DNA of 34,863 bases from Deltaproteobacteria bacterium (GTDB lineage Bacteria; Desulfobacterota; Desulfarculia; Adiutricales; Adiutricaceae). Where the stretch lies: the NCBI GenBank assembly GCA_031273455.1, contig JAISRZ010000078.1, positions 1 to 34,863 on the forward strand, in the 5' to 3' direction. This document shows positions 25,137 through 33,072 of this stretch, piece by piece. Numbering within the stretch: the first letter of the stretch is position 1; the number at the start of each line of letters is the position of its first letter. The translations under genes were made by a program, and so were the position numbers. The notes beneath the pieces were generated by a model, which was not told the DNA's origin, made no database searches, and was given only the letters and a program-made list of their open reading frames with translations.

Positions 25137-26046
25137 CTAAAAATCCAGAGCGCCTAAAGAATCGTGATCGCCATTTTCCAGGTGAGTTAGGGCTAAAGCG
25201 GCTTTTTCATAACCAGCCGCCGCGCTTTTCCGCCACCATTCTTTAGCCATCCCCTGGTTGATAGGAGTATGGGGATAATGGTAGTGGGTAAGGCCCATGG
25301 CGAACATGCCTCTGGGGCGCCCATATTCGCGGCGCTCAACCAAATCATCGTGGCCCCCTCCACGTTCTGGGGAAGTCCGTCACCAACGCGCCAAGCCTTA
25401 GCGAAAACGTTCATGGACTCCACGTGTCTTAAAAGGGAGCCTGGCCGCCAGTGGTTTAAGGCCCTAGTCCGGTCATAACGCTCGCCGGGACGGTTAAAGA
25501 TTAACCCCAGTTGGTAATGCGCTTCCCCATACTTGTCTTCGGCGGCCTTACTCAAAAATTCAATTCCCCGTTCAATATCTTGAGTAACTCCCTCTCCTTT
25601 AGCGTAAGATAAGCCAAGCCAATAATTGATGGCGGCATCGCCACAACCGATAGCTTTCTGAAATGTTTTAAAGGCAATTTCCTTATCCATCGGGACGCCA
25701 TGCCCGTGGTAATAAAGTATTCCCAAAGGCGGTAGAGCGGGTTTATGGCCATTGGCGGAGGACCTTTTAAACAATTTGAAAGCCTTATCGTAATCGACTT
25801 CAACGCCTTCACCGTCATAATAAGCGTGACCCAAGTCGCGCATGGCCCCAGCGCGCCCTCTAGTCACGGCCATTCGCCACCAAGTGACGGCCTTGGCCCG
25901 GCTCATGGGGACGACCTCGCCACCGTAATAAGCGCCGCTTAAGCGGTTCATGGCGTTTTTATCCCCATAGCGGCCGATTTTCGCCATTTATCGATGGTCG
26001 CCTGGGTGATCTTAAGTCCCTTATACTTTCTTCCGGGAGGCGTCAT
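25137..26046 (-). pseudogene. Sel1 gene with two frameshifts
   Basis: An ATG at 26046, with AGGAAA upstream, begins MTPPGRKYKGLKITQATIDK, the expected N-terminal module. The frame then shifts near 25980, where a run of four A residues replaces an expected five. The main frame (25193-25987) continues through about five repeats. A second one-base deletion near 25329 shifts it again: in the third frame EYGRPRGMFAMGLTHYHYP and EWWRKSAAAGYEKAALALTH run on to the proper C-terminus LENGDHDSLGALDF at 25137. With both bases restored the gene would be a full-length member of about 300 residues. The damage may be real decay or sequencing error in short homopolymers. Confidence 0.75.
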
Positions 26047-26209
26047 AATGACATTTCCTATATATTTTGGATATTTCAAAGCGTAACTCCCATAATAAGC
26101 GACTAAAAGACTAACGCGAAAGGGTAACTAAAGATTAATATAAACGGCTTAAGGTAGCCAGTGGATATATTTCTTGTTATTAAGGTTAGACACCCCCCAT
26201 TAAAGTAGG

Positions 26210-26731
26210 TTAATTGGAAATAGCGGACCCGTCATCGCCAGGCCCTTTAGTCAACTGGAGACGGCCTTTGCCGCGCTCATAAAGACGCCAGTGGTTTTTA
26301 TAAGCCCAGCCCAAGTAAAACAGGGCCGAAGGGTTGCCCTTTTCCGCGGCTTTAAGCCACCACTCCAAGCCTTTTTCCTTGTCCGCCTGAACGCCATCGC
26401 CCTTGAAGAAAGCCAGCCCTAAAAGGAACTGGGCCGGGCTAAAACCCAATTCAGCCGACTTACGCAACAAGGCGATGGACTGGGTCTTGTCCATGGGCAA
26501 CCCCTCGCCATCGCGGAAGGCGATTGCCAGGTAACATATGGCCCCAGAATGGTTAGATTTGGCGGCCTTGTTCCACCAAAAGACCGCTTCGTTTTGGTCT
26601 TTAGGGAGATCAATGCCGTTGAAATAGTGGAAACCCAGGTGGGTTTGGGCGTTGGGATCGCCTTTTTTGGCTGATTCCATGATGACGGCCAGAGACCGAG
26701 GTTGATGTTTCCGCGAGTTAGACTCACTCAT
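26210..26731 (-). CDS. Short Sel1-repeat protein (173 aa)
   Basis: This is a shorter member with about four Sel1 units (AVFWWNKAAKSNHSGAICYL, SIALLRKSAELGFSPAQFLL, GLEWWLKAAEKGNPSALFYL). It lacks the WRRLAGL module of the other minus-strand genes and begins instead with LAVIMESAKKGDPNAQTHLG, which is closer to the plus-strand subfamily's start. The last 30 residues (from about NHWRLYERGKGRL) do not follow the repeat pattern. The ATG at 26731 has an excellent ribosome site (GAGGAG, 7 bases). No signal peptide is present. It may be an independent Sel1 lineage rather than a truncated copy. Confidence 0.8.
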   Translation of the reverse strand: MSESNSRKHQPRSLAVIMESAKKGDPNAQTHLGFHYFNGIDLPKDQNEAVFWWNKAAKSNHSGAICYLAIAFRDGEGLPMDKTQSIALLRKSAELGFSPAQFLLGLAFFKGDGVQADKEKGLEWWLKAAEKGNPSALFYLGWAYKNHWRLYERGKGRLQLTKGPGDDGSAISN

Positions 26732-26935
26732 AAAAGCTCCTCGTCATGGCCAATAGGCTCTAAAAAGTATCCTGGATATTGGCCATCTACGCAATTGATA
26801 AATATTAAGAAATCACAATTTTAATCCGCGTAACAAAAATAAATGGATGGTTTAAGGTTGTTTTGCCGTAAATTTTCAACCAAATGTATTGGACAGTGAC
26901 AAACTGACCTAAAAAAACGTTGGGGCCAGAGGCCG

Positions 26936-27862
26936 TTAAATCCTGTGAGTAAGCGACTCCAAAAACTCGAAGTCCGTATCTTCCAAAGATTTTAGAGCCA
27001 CAGCGGCCTTGGCGTTACCAGCGGCGGCGGCCTTTAGCCAATATTCTTTAGCCTGATCAATCTTTTTGGCGTATCGCCTGTTCCTAAAGTGAACTAGGCC
27101 CAGGTAGTACTCAGCGTCATGGTCACCCAATTCCGCCGCTTTCATAAAGTAGAGCGTGGCTTTGCTCACGTCTTTTGGCAGACCGTCGCCGTATAAAAGA
27201 GCCGCGCCATATCTGACAAAAGAGGGCGGGTGATGGAAAAAACAGCCCTTTCGGAAATTCTCTAAAGCTTTAGCCGGATTATGAAGCCGACCTTGGGCTT
27301 TATAGGTCTCTCCCAGTTGGTAAAAGGCTTCCACCACCCCTTCTTCGCTGGCTAGTCTCATCAGTCGGACGCCGCGTTCATCGTCTTTGGCAACGCCATC
27401 GCCTAAAGTCAAGGCCTTTCCTAGGTGATATTGGGCGTAAGCGTCACCGTCTCTGGAGGCTTTGCTCCACAACTTGATGGCCTCGCGCTTGTTAACCCTG
27501 GTTCCATGGCCATAAAAGTAGGCGAATCCTAGGGAAAACGTAGCCGCGGTATCGCCCTTTTGAAAAGACTTTTTCCATAATTGGAACGCTTTCTCTTTAT
27601 CTTGTATGACCCCTTCGCCATCAAAAAAGGCTAAAGCCAAGTTGCCCATAGCCCCAGGGTGACCTTTGTCCGCGGCTTGACGGAACCAATAGACGGCTTG
27701 GACTTTATCCTTTGGGACGCATTGGCCATTACGATAAGCCAGGCCCAAATTGTTCATGGCCTCCCGGTCGTCCATCCCGGATAATCGGCGCCATTTAGCG
27801 ATGGTGGCTTGATCCACTGGGGCCGGTCGCATTGGGTCCGGTCGCATATTGCGCGTTTTCAT
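26936..27862 (-). CDS. Sel1-repeat protein, full length, downstream of a cobalamin riboswitch
   Basis: This is a full-length family member of 308 residues. The N-terminal module TIAKWRRLSGMDDREAMNNL is followed by about seven repeats (AVYWFRQAADKGHPGAMGNL, AIKLWSKASRDGDAYAQYHL, ATLYFMKAAELGDHDAEYYL) and the family C-terminal block LKSLEDTDFEFLESLTHRI. It is the first gene of the minus-strand Sel1 block. A promoter, cobalamin riboswitch and terminator (28519 to 28171) lie upstream on the same strand, about 309 bases from the ATG, so B12-dependent readthrough into it is possible. The ATG has GGAG 8 bases upstream. No export signal is present. Confidence 0.88.
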   Translation of the reverse strand: MKTRNMRPDPMRPAPVDQATIAKWRRLSGMDDREAMNNLGLAYRNGQCVPKDKVQAVYWFRQAADKGHPGAMGNLALAFFDGEGVIQDKEKAFQLWKKSFQKGDTAATFSLGFAYFYGHGTRVNKREAIKLWSKASRDGDAYAQYHLGKALTLGDGVAKDDERGVRLMRLASEEGVVEAFYQLGETYKAQGRLHNPAKALENFRKGCFFHHPPSFVRYGAALLYGDGLPKDVSKATLYFMKAAELGDHDAEYYLGLVHFRNRRYAKKIDQAKEYWLKAAAAGNAKAAVALKSLEDTDFEFLESLTHRI

Positions 27863-28170
27863 AATTTAACTCCAAAAATTAATAACCAAAGATTAACGCT
27901 GATAGCGATAATCGGGGAATTGGCATTGATTGAATGGCCAAAACTTTAAGTTTCACTCATTTATAGCTCTCAAAACAATATTTAAACATTGTAAAAATGA
28001 CATATAAGTATACCTAAAGTTATCAAATTTGTTAAATAAAACTAAAGTCATTTTTGTTTGTTCTTAATCTCTGGAAAGTCAAGCCGCTGACCGAAAATAC
28101 GGCGTCAAAACTGAGCCTCAAAGAAGTAAGTTGTTGAAATCACTTGGTTTTTTTTCAAAACCTCTAGAAC
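27863..28170. other. A+T-rich spacer between the riboswitch terminator and the Sel1 gene
   Basis: No supported gene is present. A minus-strand TTG at about 28157 could open a 17-codon frame but has only a weak ribosome site. A separate promoter for the Sel1 gene is not obvious, though TTGATA near 28028 could be a -35 box. Confidence 0.4.
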
Positions 28171-28201
28171 AAAAAAAACCCGCCTCCACTTGGGAGGCGG
28201 G
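28171..28201 (-). terminator. Intrinsic terminator of the cobalamin riboswitch
   Basis: On the minus strand CCCGCCTCC (28201-28193) pairs perfectly with GGAGGCGGG (28187-28179) around a 5-base loop, followed by eight T residues (28178-28171). It lies about 70 bases after the riboswitch aptamer, the usual place for an expression platform. Confidence 0.85.
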
Positions 28202-28269
28202 CAAAAATAGGTTAGATTGGTCTTACAATCTATGTCCTTGCCAGCTTTAGTCCCCAAGCTGAACGCGGG

Positions 28270-28456
28270 CGAAAATACAGGCGGGTCATCTGACTTGTCG
28301 CGCCGAGGACGCCTTTTAAGAAAGATTTCTCCAAAGGCTTTTAGGGTCCACCAGCCGGTTTTACCCGGCGGCGCGCTTCACAGTGATGGGCTCGTTCCCG
28401 ATTATAACGGGAATTCCCCCTTTACTCTGGAAATCACATCCAGTTCCTGAACTTCG
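28270..28456 (-). promoter_or_regulatory. Cobalamin (B12) riboswitch aptamer
   Basis: Read on the minus strand, the aptamer has the cobalamin family's landmarks in order. A P1 5' strand CGAA...CAGG is followed by a small P2 hairpin (CTGGA/TTCCAG), AGTAAAGGGGGAA, then the CCCG-TTATAAT-CGGG arm leading into AACGAGCCCATCACTGTGA. After a variable multi-arm region closed by GCGCGCCG/CGGCGCG comes the B12 box AAGTCAGATGACCCGCC. The P1 3' strand CCTG...TTCG closes it. The consensus B12 box is AGYCAGGAGACCTGCC, so this one is slightly divergent. The usual GCCACTG and GGGAAGGC elements in the variable arms are not clearly present, so ligand binding may be altered. No cobalamin gene follows. Confidence 0.8.
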
Positions 28457-28490
28457 AATAACGATTTTCGACTTCTTCATCAACAAGGCC

Positions 28491-28519
28491 AGATTATTAC
28501 CTTCAAAAAACTTTGTCAA
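28491..28519 (-). promoter_or_regulatory. Promoter of the riboswitch transcript
   Basis: On the minus strand a perfect TTGACA (28519-28514) is followed by a 17-bp spacer and TAATCT (28496-28491). Transcription would start near 28484, about 28 bases before the aptamer. Confidence 0.75.
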
Positions 28520-28774
28520 GAGTTTTTTCTTGACGGAACGAAAAAAAATTTTAACCCCCCCCAAAAACAGAGGGAGCCTTCTATAAGGTTAGCGCTTACG
28601 ACCGTTTTTTTTTGAATCCAGGTCGCGCGGGGGGCCTAAAGTTTTCCCCCAAGGAAAAATCCCCCCTTTTTCCCTCGGATTTTTGTCTTCTTTGGGAGGG
28701 CGATCGACTCTCTCGCGCCTATTCTACAATAGGTTGCATTTATGACAATATTTTTGAGAGTCAAAAAATAACGC

Positions 28775-28803
28775 TTGACATTTCGATTTGGAGAAGCTAC
28801 TTT
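28775..28803 (+). promoter_or_regulatory. Sigma70-like promoter with no recognisable gene
   Basis: TTGACA (28775-28780), a 17-bp spacer and TACTTT (28798-28803) form a good match on the plus strand. No coding region follows for about 760 bases. It may drive an unrecognised RNA or be left over from a lost gene. Confidence 0.4.
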
Positions 28804-29566
28804 TTACTGGCCTTTTAAGTTTTTGGCTTACCAGAGCGAAAACGGCGCGGAGCTTATAGGATAAGGAACCTTAAGTGGACATTCTCGGAAACCAATTAGC
28901 TCCCATGGATCAAACTATTAACAGTGGATTGATTTAAGCGCTCTGCATTTAATTGTTATAATTGAAGTTCTTTTGGCCTTGTGATCAAAAGAAACGATCG
29001 AGTAAGTTAAATTATCGAAAATGGGGTGGTCGGGAAGAATCAATTTTTTGTTCCCACGCTCTGGGTTAAGGTTTAGGGGAGGGATTCAACCTAATAGTCT
29101 CTAAGCCCCTAAGCCCCGGCCCCTAGAAATAGTAATTTAGCAATAATTTACATAAATTTTGATAATCGCTTAATCTGTCCTTAAGATTGGAAGACTTTTT
29201 AGCCTCGCTAGGCGTTTAGTCCAAAAGCTGGTTTTTAAGTCGAACTTAAACGATATTTTGTCCTTGGCCCGGTGGGTAATGTTTGTCCACCAATTTGTCC
29301 ACCAAGGGGATCGCGTTTAAGGTTTTAAATTAAAAAGACCAAAAATTGTTCTTTTTCAATTTAACAATCTTAATTTAATAAATTTGCTAAATTGCGTAAG
29401 TAAAAATAAAAAACACTTGTTAAAGGATTTTAATATTATGTTTAAAGTTATATTAGTCGATACATAATTATTTTTAATTTTTAAATTAAAATATTATTAT
29501 TCTTTAATTAAATATATATCAAATTATTGTTTCTTCAAGAAAGTCTTGTAGCTTTAAGGAGAACGT
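28804..29566. other. Gene-free stretch before the plus-strand Sel1 block
   Basis: Only short, unconvincing frames are present on both strands. The last 250 bases are extremely A+T rich and probably contain the promoter of the first plus-strand Sel1 gene, but I cannot point to clear boxes. Confidence 0.5.
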
Positions 29567-30520
29567 ATGAATTCTATTTTAAATTTTGATTATTTTAGAG
29601 ATAGAGCGCTGGCCGGAGATCCAGAGTCCCAATTGGCCATCGCTGAAGGTTATTATGACGGGTTAGGTTTAGAGAAAAATTGCGCTTTGGGTAAAGAATG
29701 GGCCGAAAAAGCCGCCACCAAAGAATGGCCCGAGGCCCAGTTAAAGCTCGGCCACTGGTTGGTTGAGGAAGCCTCTTGGGCCTTTGAGGCCACCTTCCCG
29801 CCTTTGCCGCGGGAAGACGGAACTGGCTTGATATATCTGGGGGCTAAACCCTTCGAAGATCAGTTTGATGAGTTCTTGTCTCAGCCTGATATGGCCAATT
29901 TCGCCAAAAAGATTATTAAAAAAGCTAAATCCCGGCCTCTGTTTCAAATCGGCCAGAAGAAAATGGCCCAAGGCCTTAGGTGGCTGGAAAAGGCCGCTGA
30001 CCACAATCTAGCCCAGGCTCAATACGAGTTAGGTCAGTTAAGCTTAAGGCTACCGCCTTTCCCTTTTGACGTCTCCAAGTCTATTTCGTTATTAAATAAG
30101 GCCGCCAACCAGGATAATTCCAAAGCCATGTACCTTCTAGCGAAAATATACTTTAGAAGGGGCTCTGATCATAGCGTCAATCCGTTTTCGGCCATGCGGC
30201 TTCTAATGGAGGCCTCCAGACTGGGTGAGCCTAGAGCTCATTCTGACCTGGCCATGTATATTCTCTATCAAGAACAAGTGACTGAAGAGCAAAAAAAAGA
30301 GGCGGTCCAACTGTTGGAAAAAGCGGCGGAAAACGGGATTCCCATGGCCATATTTAATCTGGCCGTTAATCTTTACTTGGGAATAGGGGTCGAGAAGGAC
30401 CGCGAAAGAGCCATTAGTCTATGTAGAAAAGTGTCAAATCCTTATGTTGTGGGAAATAAAGCCATGAATAAGGTGAATATGACATTAGAAAAGATGTTGG
30501 CTGGAGCGAATGACCTTTAA
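29567..30520 (+). CDS. Sel1-repeat protein, plus-strand subfamily, member 1 (317 aa)
   Basis: This is a 317-residue Sel1 protein of a subfamily distinct from the minus-strand genes. It starts RDRALAGDPESQLAIAEGYY, and the second repeat ends LKLGHWLVEEASWAFEATFP. An insertion of about 75 residues without repeats follows, then the Sel1 pattern resumes at GLRWLEKAADHNLAQAQYEL and PPFPFDVSKSISLLNKAANQ. Near the end it has AIFNLAVNLYLGIGVEKDRE and the family terminus KMLAGANDL. No signal peptide is present. The ATG at 29567 has a strong ribosome site (AAGGAG). The function is unknown. Confidence 0.87.
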   Translation: MNSILNFDYFRDRALAGDPESQLAIAEGYYDGLGLEKNCALGKEWAEKAATKEWPEAQLKLGHWLVEEASWAFEATFPPLPREDGTGLIYLGAKPFEDQFDEFLSQPDMANFAKKIIKKAKSRPLFQIGQKKMAQGLRWLEKAADHNLAQAQYELGQLSLRLPPFPFDVSKSISLLNKAANQDNSKAMYLLAKIYFRRGSDHSVNPFSAMRLLMEASRLGEPRAHSDLAMYILYQEQVTEEQKKEAVQLLEKAAENGIPMAIFNLAVNLYLGIGVEKDRERAISLCRKVSNPYVVGNKAMNKVNMTLEKMLAGANDL

Positions 30521-30600
30521 ATACATATTAACTTAATTATTATAGTATATTTAACATTTTATTGTTTAAGAAATTTGGTTTTTATTTTTAGGAGGTAGAA

Positions 30601-30660
30601 GTGAGGTTAAAAGTATTATTTAAGCTTAACCCACGGGTTAAGTTCAAAGTTAGGCTCTAA
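30601..30660 (+). CDS. Possible 19-residue basic peptide
   Basis: A GTG at 30601 sits 5 bases after a perfect AGGAGG (30590-30595), the best ribosome site in this region. The frame encodes VRLKVLFKLNPRVKFKVRL, with seven basic and no acidic residues, then stops. A DNA palindrome, CTTAACCC/GGGTTAAG (30625-30642), lies inside it. It could be a real small peptide, a leader peptide for the Sel1 gene, or chance. I know no family for it. Confidence 0.3.
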   Translation: MRLKVLFKLNPRVKFKVRL

Positions 30661-30685
30661 TTTTCGAAAATTAATAGGAGTTGAG

Positions 30686-30733
30686 ATGAAATCAATTAAA
30701 TTAATATTTGATTTATTATGGAGAAAATTTTGA
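30686..30733 (+). CDS. Possible 15-residue leader peptide overlapping the Sel1 start
   Basis: An ATG at 30686 follows AGGAG by 5 bases and encodes MKSIKLIFDLLWRKF, ending with TGA at 30731-30733. The Sel1 gene starts at 30718 in another frame with no ribosome site of its own. Translation of the larger gene may therefore depend on ribosomes from this short frame. Alternatively this was the original start of the Sel1 gene before a frameshift. Confidence 0.35.
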   Translation: MKSIKLIFDLLWRKF

Positions 30734-31683
30734 AAACTAGAGCCGAGTTTGATATTTTATTAGCCAAGGCCCAAAAAGATGATCCAGAGGCCCAGTACAA
30801 GGTCGCTGACTTGTATTTTGATGGAAATGGCATTGATGTCAATTATCAGTTGGGCCTGTATTGGGGCGAGAAAGCCGCGAAGAATGGTCAGAAATTAGCC
30901 CAACTCCAAATAGGTCACTGGTTGGTGGAGGAAGCGTCTTCGGAATTACCTAATATTCTACCAGAAGACAGTCAGCTTTATGAGTATTGCTCGATTTATT
31001 CCCTTGACCAGTTATTATCATACGATGATAAAGAATCTGTGCCTCTTTCCCTAAAGGAAGAGGTATATGATATGAGTTTTGAAAAGATAAAGCATTATCC
31101 TAGCGTTCAAGAGGCTATTAAAAAGCTTGAAGTGGGCCTTAATTGGATTGAAAAATCTTCTCTCCAAGGGGTCAGCCAGGCCCAATTACTGCTGGGGAAG
31201 TTATGCTTACGGCGGCCTCCTTTCCCGTATGACGTTCATAAAGCTGTCACGTTTTTAGAAATGGCCTCCTCTCAGCATGACACCCAGGCCATGTTTTTGC
31301 TGGCTATGATCCACTATAAAGGGTTTAACGGGCTGATGATCGACCAGAAGAAAGCCTTAGGGCTTCTCTATTTGGCCGCCAGTTTTGGGCACCCCAACGC
31401 TTTTACCAACCTGGCCGTCTTGATTTTACAGGGGAAACTGAATGAGGACAAAGAGACGGCCATTGAGTATTTACGAACCGCGGCCTCGACCGGGAATCCC
31501 GAAGCCATGTTAAATCTCGCCATTAATCTTTATTTAGGTAATGGGGTGGAGCGGAATCGGGAAGAGGCCATTGACTTATGTAAGCAAGTGACTTTTTTTG
31601 GATTTAAAATGGTTGAGAAATTGCTTGATAAAATGCTCTCTGGGGCTGATGATTTGTCTTTAGAAGAAAAATATATTCAATAA
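30718..31683 (+). CDS. Sel1-repeat protein, plus-strand subfamily, member 2 (321 aa)
   Basis: This has the same design as its plus-strand neighbours. It starts with FDILLAKAQKDDPEAQYKVA, with a second repeat ending LQIGHWLVEEASSELPNILP. The non-repeat insertion follows (here with YDMSFEKIKHYPSVQEAIKK), then GLNWIEKSSLQGVSQAQLLL, PPFPYDVHKAVTFLEMASSQ, INLYLGNGVERNREEAIDLC and KMLSGADDLSLEE. The ATG at 30718 lacks a ribosome site and overlaps a 15-codon frame that has one. A perfect 16-bp inverted repeat follows the stop. The function is unknown. Confidence 0.85.
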   Translation: MEKILKTRAEFDILLAKAQKDDPEAQYKVADLYFDGNGIDVNYQLGLYWGEKAAKNGQKLAQLQIGHWLVEEASSELPNILPEDSQLYEYCSIYSLDQLLSYDDKESVPLSLKEEVYDMSFEKIKHYPSVQEAIKKLEVGLNWIEKSSLQGVSQAQLLLGKLCLRRPPFPYDVHKAVTFLEMASSQHDTQAMFLLAMIHYKGFNGLMIDQKKALGLLYLAASFGHPNAFTNLAVLILQGKLNEDKETAIEYLRTAASTGNPEAMLNLAINLYLGNGVERNREEAIDLCKQVTFFGFKMVEKLLDKMLSGADDLSLEEKYIQ

Positions 31684-31684
31684 C

Positions 31685-31719
31685 ATAATGATTAGTGATT
31701 TTTAATCACTAATCATTAT
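31685..31719. repeat. Perfect 16-bp inverted repeat after a Sel1 gene
   Basis: ATAATGATTAGTGATT (31685-31700) and AATCACTAATCATTAT (31704-31719) are exact inverse copies with a 3-base loop. It starts one base after the stop codon of the preceding gene. It is A+T rich and has no extra T-run, so it may be a weak bidirectional terminator or an mRNA-end stabiliser. Confidence 0.6.
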
Positions 31720-31841
31720 TAACTATATATAGTATAATATTTTTAATAACTAGTCGCTTATTGTCATTGATCCATTTTTTATCTGTTTTTTGGGACATAG
31801 CGACAATAAACTGTTTTTTTTAACTTATATGGAGTTAAATT

Positions 31842-32816
31842 ATGACACTCAGTGAAGAAATTAGAGCTTTGTTGGTCAAAGCCGAAGAAGGCGATCCCGA
31901 AGCCCAGTTCGAGGTGGCCAACGCCTTTTTTTATGGGAAAGGCGCGGAGTTAAATCCCGAGGAGGGCCAAAAGTGGGGCCAAAAAGCCGCGGAGAATGGT
32001 CATGTCTTAGCCCAGTTTGAGCTTGGCCATGCGTTGGTGCGTGAAGCCACTAGAGAGTTTGTCGAAATTTTTCCGCGGTACCTTAACAATTTTGGAAAAG
32101 GCCTCCATCGGCCTCATATCGCGCCTATATTCATCCCTCTGGACCCTTTAAGCGATGACGATATCAAGGCCGCGAAAATGTTGGACGCTAAGGCGCGAAA
32201 ACACATCATTAACAGTATGATTCCGCATCCCAAGTATCAAAGAGCCCATAAAACGTTATGGGAGGGAATCCACTGGCTGGAAGAATCCGCTGAACAAGAC
32301 TACGGTCCAGCTCAATACGAGCTTGGCGAACTATACCAAACCAATTGCCCTTTCCCGTTAGACGGGAAAAAGTCTATCAAGTATTTGGAACTGGCCATTG
32401 AAAAGGGTCATGCCGTGGCCATGCGCATACTCGCGAGAATCTACTATATTGGGATAATGGGCGTTGTTCAGCCTAATAAGGCTAAATGCGCCGCGCTTCT
32501 CAAAGAGGCCGCTAGACTGGGTGACCCTGTCTCTCAAAACGACCTGGGTATGATGCTTTTTCATGGAGATGGCGTGGAGGAAGACAAAGAAGAGGCGGTC
32601 CTGTTGTGGGAAAACGCCGTGTCTAAAGATTTTCATTGCGCTATACAAAATCTTTCCGTTTGTCTTTATTTGGGGAATGGCGTGGAAATGGACCGGGAAA
32701 GGGCCATTGCGCTATGCCGGAAAATCGCTGATCATAGCGCAACCGCGGCTAAGATCTTGGAAAAGATGCTAGCTGGATCAAACGAACTATGTATTAGTGA
32801 TATAACGCTTCAATAA
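31842..32816 (+). CDS. Sel1-repeat protein, plus-strand subfamily, member 3 (324 aa)
   Basis: The N-terminus IRALLVKAEEGDPEAQFEVA and the second repeat ending FELGHALVREATREFVEIFP match its neighbours. In the insertion it shares HIAPIFIPLDPLS with member 4 (HAPVFIPL) and continues through MLDAKARKHIINSMIPHPKY. The repeats resume at GIHWLEESAEQDYGPAQYEL and CPFPLDGKKSIKYLELAIEK. The end carries AVLLWENAVSKDFHCAIQNL, CLYLGNGVEMDRERAIALCR and KMLAGSNELCISD. The ATG at 31842 has GGAG 8 bases upstream. No signal peptide or membrane segment is present. Confidence 0.87.
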   Translation: MTLSEEIRALLVKAEEGDPEAQFEVANAFFYGKGAELNPEEGQKWGQKAAENGHVLAQFELGHALVREATREFVEIFPRYLNNFGKGLHRPHIAPIFIPLDPLSDDDIKAAKMLDAKARKHIINSMIPHPKYQRAHKTLWEGIHWLEESAEQDYGPAQYELGELYQTNCPFPLDGKKSIKYLELAIEKGHAVAMRILARIYYIGIMGVVQPNKAKCAALLKEAARLGDPVSQNDLGMMLFHGDGVEEDKEEAVLLWENAVSKDFHCAIQNLSVCLYLGNGVEMDRERAIALCRKIADHSATAAKILEKMLAGSNELCISDITLQ

Positions 32817-32850
32817 CATACGCTTTTATATTTGTAACCTTTAACAGCTT

Positions 32851-32914
32851 ATAGGGAGAGGCTAAACCTCTTGACGATTAAGATCTAAAGAAGCCATTGT
32901 TTAGTTCTCCCTAT
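32851..32914. repeat. Interrupted inverted repeat after Sel1 member 3
   Basis: ATAGGGAGA (32851-32859) pairs with TCTCCCTAT (32906-32914), and inside it CTAAAC (32862-32867) pairs with GTTTAG (32899-32904). Together they close a 31-base loop. It lies in the spacer before the fourth plus-strand gene and could be a terminator-like structure; no long T-run follows. Confidence 0.45.
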
Positions 32915-33072
32915 TTATAATATAACGAAAAGTATTTTTAAATTGTCTATTATGATGTAATAACTGAGTTATTAATTAAATATAGTATATACAATTTTTA
33001 TATGTTATTATAAATACTAAATTAAATTATTAATTTTTATGAAATAGTCTTTAATTATTATTTATTATATTA

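Noticed and set aside
25193..25987. Intact Sel1 gene with these limits
   Set aside because: Both its start and its end fall at frameshifts. The family N-terminal module and C-terminal block lie in other frames on either side.
28361..28586. Frames of 67 residues on both strands over the riboswitch
   Set aside because: They overlap the structured RNA and its promoter, have no ribosome sites and show no protein family pattern.
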